Part shown: positions 6,460 to 9,806 of the stretch, piece by piece
How the letters are laid out: the number at the start of each line of letters is the position of its first letter
How positions within the stretch are numbered: position 1 is the first letter of the stretch
Source of the DNA: Thermoplasmata archaeon
Lineage (GTDB): Archaea > Thermoplasmatota > Thermoplasmata > Lutacidiplasmatales > UBA184
Assembly: GCA_030037695.1 (NCBI GenBank)
Contig: JASHQF010000076.1
Span: forward strand, 1 to 9,806
Reading direction: 5' to 3'
Length of the DNA: 9,806 bases
Made by a program: the position numbers and the translations under genes
The notes under the pieces: model-generated
The model's database searches: none
Told to the model about the DNA's origin: nothing
What the model saw: the letters and a program-made list of their open reading frames with translations, nothing else

Positions 6460-7224
6460 GTGGGCGAGCTCTGGTTCGTCGGGCTCGGGCTCGGCGACGA
6501 GCGGGGGCTCTCGCGCCGGGCGCTCGACCTCCTCCGCGGCGCCGAGCTGTTCTGCGAGGAGTACACCGCCGCCGCCCCCGCCGGAACGTTCGAGCGGCTC
6601 GCGGCCGAGCTCGGTCGGCCGATCGTACGGCTCGGCCGGGCCGATCTCGAGAGCGAGGCCCCGGTGCTCGCCGCCCTCGACCGATCGTCGCGCGTCGCGC
6701 TCCTCGTCGTCGGGGACCCGTTCGCGGCGACGACCCACGTTGCCCTCCGCCTCGCGGCGGAACGGGCGGGGCACGCCTGGCAGTACCTCCCCGGCGCGAG
6801 CGCCCTCACGGCGGTCCCGGGGTTCCTCGGCCTGATGCCGTACCGGTTCGGCCGCGTCGTCTCGCTCCCGCTCCCCTCGGCGTCGTTCGCGCCCCGCTCC
6901 CCGCTCGACCGGATCGCGGAGAACCGCGCCCGGGGCCTCCACACCCTGGTCCTGCTCGACCTACGGCCGGACGAGGGGCGGTACCTCGCGGCGGGGGAGG
7001 CGCTCGCCGGCGTGAGGCGCCTCGACCCGGGTGGGGAGGTCGTCCCGGACGAGACGCTCGTCGCCGTCGCCGCGCGCGTCGGACGGGACGACGCGGCCGG
7101 GTTCTTCGGGACGTTCCGCGCGCTCCTCGACGTCGACTTCGGCCCGCCGATGCACGCCCTGGTCGTGACGGCGCCCGAGCTCCACTTCGAGGAGGCCGCG
7201 GCGCTCGAACGGTTCCGTCGCTAG
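6460..7224 (+). CDS. dph5: Diphthine synthase (SAM-dependent methyltransferase)
   Basis: 254 residues, the normal length for archaeal Dph5/DphB. It methylates the 3-amino-3-carboxypropyl-histidine of elongation factor 2 with SAM to give diphthine, the second step of diphthamide synthesis, in the cytosol. Seen: the opening LWFVGLGLGDERGLS (4-18), EEYTA (33-37), the SAM-site loop VGDPFAATTH (84-93), PGASALTAV (111-119), ENRARGLHTLVLLDL (154-168) and a closing HALVV-type strand. These match the tetrapyrrole-methylase-fold diphthine synthases and separate it from cobalamin-pathway paralogues. GTG start, ten bases after the USP stop with only a weak TAGGGGG before it. No promoter is visible, so it is probably read with the kdp operon. 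Its stop codon overlaps that of the convergent receiver gene. Confidence 0.93.
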   Translation: MGELWFVGLGLGDERGLSRRALDLLRGAELFCEEYTAAAPAGTFERLAAELGRPIVRLGRADLESEAPVLAALDRSSRVALLVVGDPFAATTHVALRLAAERAGHAWQYLPGASALTAVPGFLGLMPYRFGRVVSLPLPSASFAPRSPLDRIAENRARGLHTLVLLDLRPDEGRYLAAGEALAGVRRLDPGGEVVPDETLVAVAARVGRDDAAGFFGTFRALLDVDFGPPMHALVVTAPELHFEEAAALERFRR

Positions 7225-7610
7225 GCGGGGTCGGAGGCGGCCGGCGCGCCGAGGGCGTCGACGAACTGCCGGATCCGGAACGGCCGCAGGAGCACCGCGT
7301 CCGGGGCCGGGCCCGACATCGACGGCGCGGGGGGACGGGAGGCGGGGGCGACGAGCACCGTCCGGAGCGTCGGGACCGCCGCCTTCGCCTCGGCGATCAG
7401 CGTGCCCGAGCTCCCCTCGGCGAGGTGGACGTCGATCACCAGCAGGCTCGGCCGGGTCTCGCGGACCAGCTCGAGGGCCTGGCTCGCGCCCTCAGCCTCG
7501 CCCTCGATCCGGACGTGATGCAGGCGCAGGAGGCCCCGGAGGAGGACCCGGATCTCCTCGTCGCCGGCCACGACGATCGCGGAGGATTCCCTTTTGGGTG
7601 CAGCGTTCAC
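7221..7610 (-). CDS. Stand-alone receiver-domain protein, degenerate response regulator
   Basis: 129 residues encoded from GTG at 7610 to TAG at 7223-7221. It is a single CheY-like receiver: first strand AIVVAGDEE (11-19) with the acidic pocket, phosphoacceptor Asp60 in LLVIDVHL (57-64), fourth strand TVLVAPAS (84-91) and fifth strand DAVLLRPF (104-111). There is no DNA-binding or enzymatic output domain. Two switch positions differ from the family norm: the Ser/Thr after strand 4 appears to be Ala88 and the conserved Lys before the Pro of strand 5 is Arg109. Phosphorylation may therefore be lost or signal differently. No in-frame ATG, GTG or TTG exists between this GTG and the preceding gene's end region, so the GTG is the first plausible start. 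It lies 77 bases after the unknown Cys/His gene on the same strand. No histidine kinase is in the window, so its partner is unknown. Confidence 0.75.
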   Translation of the reverse strand: MNAAPKRESSAIVVAGDEEIRVLLRGLLRLHHVRIEGEAEGASQALELVRETRPSLLVIDVHLAEGSSGTLIAEAKAAVPTLRTVLVAPASRPPAPSMSGPAPDAVLLRPFRIRQFVDALGAPAASDPA

Positions 7611-7617
7611 CGACGGG

Positions 7618-7621
7618 ACCT
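7618..7621 (-). promoter_or_regulatory. Possible ribosome binding site of the receiver gene
   Basis: AGGT on the minus strand, seven bases before the GTG at 7610. Short and weak, but correctly spaced. Confidence 0.3.
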
Positions 7622-7679
7622 GGACCGTCTCCGAGGCCCGGCGTCCCGGAGGGTCGAGAAACGTACCGTCGCTCCCGCT

Positions 7680-7684
7680 ATTTC
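7680..7684 (-). promoter_or_regulatory. Weak TATA-like element before the receiver gene
   Basis: The minus strand reads GAAATAG around this AAATA, right after the stop of the unknown Cys/His gene. It would place transcription start near 7655 and give a leader of about 45 bases before the receiver GTG. It is the only A/T-rich patch in the gap. Read-through from the upstream gene is an equally good explanation. Confidence 0.25.
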
Positions 7685-7687
7685 TGC

Positions 7688-9250
7688 CTACTCGTCCGTC
7701 GGCGCGGCCGGGGCGAGGGCTCCCCAGTCGACGACCCCCGCGGCCCGGAGGAGCTCGCCCAGGGCCCGGTCGTAGTCGGGCGCGGGGGCGTCGAGCAACG
7801 CCCGGGCCCTCGGCGCGAGCGCCTCGCCGAACTCCTTCTCGGTACCGGAGAACTGCCAGGCGTGGGGGGCCGCCCGACCGAGCGCGACCAGGAGACCGTA
7901 GGCGAGCCCCCGTTCCTTCCCCTCCCGCGGGATCCCCTGGACGATCGTCCGCTCGGCGCTCGCATCGCCGCCGGTCCGGTGCTCCCGGGCGACCCGGTCG
8001 ACCCACGCGGCCTCCCGGACGAGGCGATCGTACCGGGGCAGGGCCTCGAGCACCTCCTTCTGGTCGCTGCGGCGCTGGGCCCGCTTCAGGATCTCGGCGA
8101 TCCGGCCCGGAGCCCCGCGCGCCTCGTCGACGAGACGGCGGGCCTCGTCGGGGTCCCGGACGATCGCCCGCACGATCTCCTCGGCGTGCCGGCCCCAGAG
8201 CTTCTCGAGCGCGCGGCTCGCCGTCGGCTCCTCGACCTCGAAGTAGCCGTCGACCGAGCCCAGGACCTCCTCGAGCGCGCGGCGCTCGATCGCCGTCGGA
8301 TGCAGCGCGTCGAGGAACTGGGAGAGGTTCCCCTGGTAGCAGACCCCGCCCGCCACGAGCGTCGTCCGACGGGTCCGCTCGATCCGGGGCCGGACCTCGT
8401 CCGCGTAGAGGTCGAGGAGCTGCTGGTCGGAGAGGCGACCGAGCTCGTAGCCCCGAGCGAGCGCCTTCGGCAGCTCGGGGAGCTCGCCGTGCACGCACTC
8501 CTCCCCCGCGGAGCACCGCACGTTGAGGGCGACCGAGACGGGGAACTCCGCGGTCGGGTCGGGGACCGCCGCCCCTTCCGACAGGCTCGAGAGGAGATGG
8601 CGGTCGTCCTTCGTGCACCGACGGCAGACGGCGAACGTCCGGTCGGCGCCGAGCCAGCCGACCTCGAGGTACGGCCGGGCCTCGCCGGCGGCGAGATGGG
8701 GGCAGAGGTGCCGGCGCTGCCCGCCCGATTCGGCCAGGCGGTACGGGAGCTCCGCGAGGCGCTCGGCGAGGAATTCGGGCGGGGGCGCGGGGTCGAGCCC
8801 CGTGCACCAGAGGACCTTGCGGGTCGCGAAGAAGTGGAACCCCCGGCGGGTCCAGGCGAGGTACCCGAGCATCAGGCGGTCGGGTTGGTCGGACTGCTGC
8901 ACCGCCACCTCCGCCTCCCGGTCCGTGCGCGCGAGCGGGGCGAACGACGCCTCGCCCCCCGGGATCGGGAACGTGGCCACGAGCGGGTTCGTCGGTTCGA
9001 GCGCGAACTTGAGCAGGCCCGCGAACGCCTTCGGGAGCGGCTCCCCCCAGCGGGCGAGCCGGTCCAGCCGTCTCGCGTCGTCGGCCGCCGTCCGGACCTC
9101 CTCGAGCTCCTCCCGGAGCCGATCGAACCGTTCGGGCGGGCACTCGGCGGTCCTGCGGGGGAGCAGACCGTCGACGCTCTGGCGCAGCGCCTTCGCCCGG
9201 GCGAGGAGGTCCTGTTCGCGGACGCCCGAGGCCTTGCGCACGCGCGGCAT
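7688..9250 (-). CDS. Unknown 520-residue protein with Cys/His clusters
   Basis: I do not recognise a family. The ATG at 9250 is supported by a TATA-like box 30-36 bases upstream. Visible parts: a charged helical N-terminus (about 10-66, possible coiled coil); a mixed domain with PTNPLVATFPIPGG (86-99); LMLGYLAWTRRGFHFFATRK (126-145); a likely metal-binding section with HLCPH (181-185), CRRC (209-212) and C-x5-C-x-H (246-254); a helical middle (260-425) with CYQGNLSQF (304-312); and a C-terminal helical domain with RGLAYGLLVALG (447-458) and AWQFSGTEKEFGEALA (464-479). No signal peptide or membrane span is seen, so it is probably cytosolic. Codon and amino-acid use match the neighbours, arguing against recent transfer. 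The spaced Cys/His groups suggest one or two zinc sites, though not a named finger type. It could be a lineage-specific nucleic-acid or protein-binding factor; no function is claimed. Confidence 0.85.
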   Translation of the reverse strand: MPRVRKASGVREQDLLARAKALRQSVDGLLPRRTAECPPERFDRLREELEEVRTAADDARRLDRLARWGEPLPKAFAGLLKFALEPTNPLVATFPIPGGEASFAPLARTDREAEVAVQQSDQPDRLMLGYLAWTRRGFHFFATRKVLWCTGLDPAPPPEFLAERLAELPYRLAESGGQRRHLCPHLAAGEARPYLEVGWLGADRTFAVCRRCTKDDRHLLSSLSEGAAVPDPTAEFPVSVALNVRCSAGEECVHGELPELPKALARGYELGRLSDQQLLDLYADEVRPRIERTRRTTLVAGGVCYQGNLSQFLDALHPTAIERRALEEVLGSVDGYFEVEEPTASRALEKLWGRHAEEIVRAIVRDPDEARRLVDEARGAPGRIAEILKRAQRRSDQKEVLEALPRYDRLVREAAWVDRVAREHRTGGDASAERTIVQGIPREGKERGLAYGLLVALGRAAPHAWQFSGTEKEFGEALAPRARALLDAPAPDYDRALGELLRAAGVVDWGALAPAAPTDE

Positions 9251-9279
9251 CGAATCCGCCGGCGCCGAGCGGCGGGACC

Positions 9280-9286
9280 TATATTT
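9280..9286 (-). promoter_or_regulatory. TATA-like box of the unknown Cys/His gene
   Basis: The minus strand reads AAATATA here, in the 61-base gap after the GMP synthase subunit gene. Its centre is 33 bases before the ATG at 9250, matching the spacing seen at kdpF, and no Shine-Dalgarno motif precedes the ATG. A leaderless or very short-leader transcript starting near 9256 is the simplest reading. Confidence 0.65.
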
Positions 9287-9311
9287 CCCCGGTGGCGCGC
9301 CCGGCGTCGGC

Positions 9312-9806
9312 CTAGCGGTGGCAGGCGTCCAGGAAGCGGCGGAACAGCTCCCGGCCGTTCTCGGTGTGCTCGACCTCGGGGTGGAACTGGACTCCCCACA
9401 GGACCCGGCCCGGTGCCGCCATCGCCTCGACCCGGCACGACTCGGAGTGGGCGAGGACCTCCCACCCCGGTGGCGCGGCCGCGACCTGGTCGCTGTGGCT
9501 CGCCCAGACCTTGAGGCGGGGCGGGAGCCCCCGGAACAGCGGGTGGTCGGCCCGATCGACCGCGAGCTCGACCGAGCCGAACTCGGCGCCGCCGTGCTCG
9601 ACCCGGCCGCCGAAGTGACGCGCCAGGAACTGGTGGCCGACGCAGATCCCGAGGACCGGGACGCCCGCGCGGTCGATCCATTCGTCGACGCGGCCGAGCG
9701 GCTCGGCCGAACCCTCGAGGCTGAGCGCCCCGCCCGAGAGGACGATCCCGTCCGCGTCGAGCGCCTCGAGCGGCGAGGTGTTCGGGACGATCCGGCTCTC
9801 GGCCCC
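9312..9806 (-). CDS. guaAA: GMP synthase glutaminase subunit (class I amidotransferase), N-terminus outside window
   Basis: The frame is open from the right edge to TAG at 9314-9312, giving 164 residues; the archaeal subunit is usually about 190, so some 25 are missing. It releases ammonia from glutamine for the separate ATP-pyrophosphatase subunit that turns XMP into GMP. Seen in the visible part: oxyanion strand IVLSGGA (21-27), nucleophile elbow GICVGHQ with Cys55, ASHSDQV (102-108), and GVQFHPEVEHTENG (138-151) carrying the catalytic His142 and Glu144, ending in FRRFLDACHR. The HPEVEHT-x-x-G ending and the HSDxV segment fit GuaA rather than anthranilate synthase TrpG or PabA. The triad is complete. 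The stand-alone subunit, with no synthetase domain after it, is the archaeal layout. Confidence 0.9.
   Translation of the reverse strand, partial: GAESRIVPNTSPLEALDADGIVLSGGALSLEGSAEPLGRVDEWIDRAGVPVLGICVGHQFLARHFGGRVEHGGAEFGSVELAVDRADHPLFRGLPPRLKVWASHSDQVAAAPPGWEVLAHSESCRVEAMAAPGRVLWGVQFHPEVEHTENGRELFRRFLDACHR

Noticed and set aside
7611..9143. Upstream extension of the receiver frame to a 640-residue protein
   Set aside because: Upstream of the GTG at 7610 the frame is the out-of-frame shadow of the 520-residue gene (Arg/Gly/Pro-rich). Only the last 129 residues look like protein.
7598..9514. A 638-residue plus-strand open frame across the unknown gene and the GMP synthase subunit
   Set aside because: It runs opposite to three minus-strand genes, spans a promoter gap, and has low-complexity Arg/Pro/Gly/Glu content with no recognisable motif.
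9312..9806. Anthranilate synthase or aminodeoxychorismate synthase glutaminase (TrpG/PabA)
   Set aside because: The C-terminal pattern HPEVEHT-x-x-G with a following RFLDAC and the HSDxV segment fit the GMP synthase glutaminase, and no trp or pab gene is adjacent in view.
1..9806. A haloarchaeal origin, suggested by high GC and the KdpQ-like operon
   Set aside because: The proteins are rich in Arg and lack the strong Asp/Glu excess of haloarchaea, and the helicase lacks the nuclease part expected of a haloarchaeal Hef.
1..9806. Search for CRISPR arrays, tRNA or rRNA genes, insertion sequences and att-like repeats
   Set aside because: Coding sequence fills nearly the whole window, the largest gaps are under 90 bases, and I saw no regularly spaced repeats, transposase motifs or tRNA-like cloverleaf sequences.

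Overview
This is a GC-rich window (roughly 70 % G+C by eye) from an archaeon. The evidence is a Hef-type helicase, a diphthine synthase (archaeal/eukaryotic diphthamide pathway), a GMP synthase glutaminase encoded as a separate subunit (the archaeal arrangement), and TATA-like boxes placed about 25-35 nt upstream of start codons, which suggests leaderless or very short-leader transcripts. The proteins are arginine-rich and not strongly acidic, so a haloarchaeon is unlikely. A GC-rich Thermoplasmata-like euryarchaeal lineage is my best guess, but this is inference.

Layout. Positions 2-916 (+) hold the 3' part of a Hef-like helicase gene that ends after the helicase core, with no nuclease domain. 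The next 79 bases contain a perfect 7-bp inverted repeat and a TATA-like box. They lead into a compact plus-strand cluster: kdpF (996-1109, a 37-residue gene that is easy to miss), kdpA, kdpB, kdpC, a tandem universal-stress-protein (USP) gene resembling haloarchaeal KdpQ, and dph5 (diphthine synthase). These genes are separated by at most 13 nt, or abut or overlap, so one transcript is likely. The minus strand carries, in its own 5'-to-3' order, the 3' part of the GMP synthase glutaminase subunit (9806-9312), a 520-residue protein of unknown function with Cys/His clusters (9250-7688), and a 129-residue stand-alone receiver domain (7610-7221). The receiver gene converges on dph5, and the two stop codons overlap in the palindrome CTAG.

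How the genes work together. KdpFABC is a complete high-affinity ATP-driven K+ importer: KdpA is the channel-like subunit, KdpB the P-type ATPase, KdpC the extracellularly exposed accessory subunit and KdpF the small stabilising peptide. No KdpD/KdpE sensor pair is present. The only candidate regulators in view are the USP protein in the operon and the degenerate receiver nearby. The dph5 and guaA-subunit genes are housekeeping neighbours.

I found no mobile element, CRISPR array, tRNA or rRNA, and no gene-free stretch longer than 300 bases. I see no clear new multi-gene system. The most unusual points are the altered pore loops of KdpA, the dense N-glycosylation sequons and cysteine pair in KdpC, the USP-linked operon, the unknown Cys/His protein, and the receiver lacking its switch residues.
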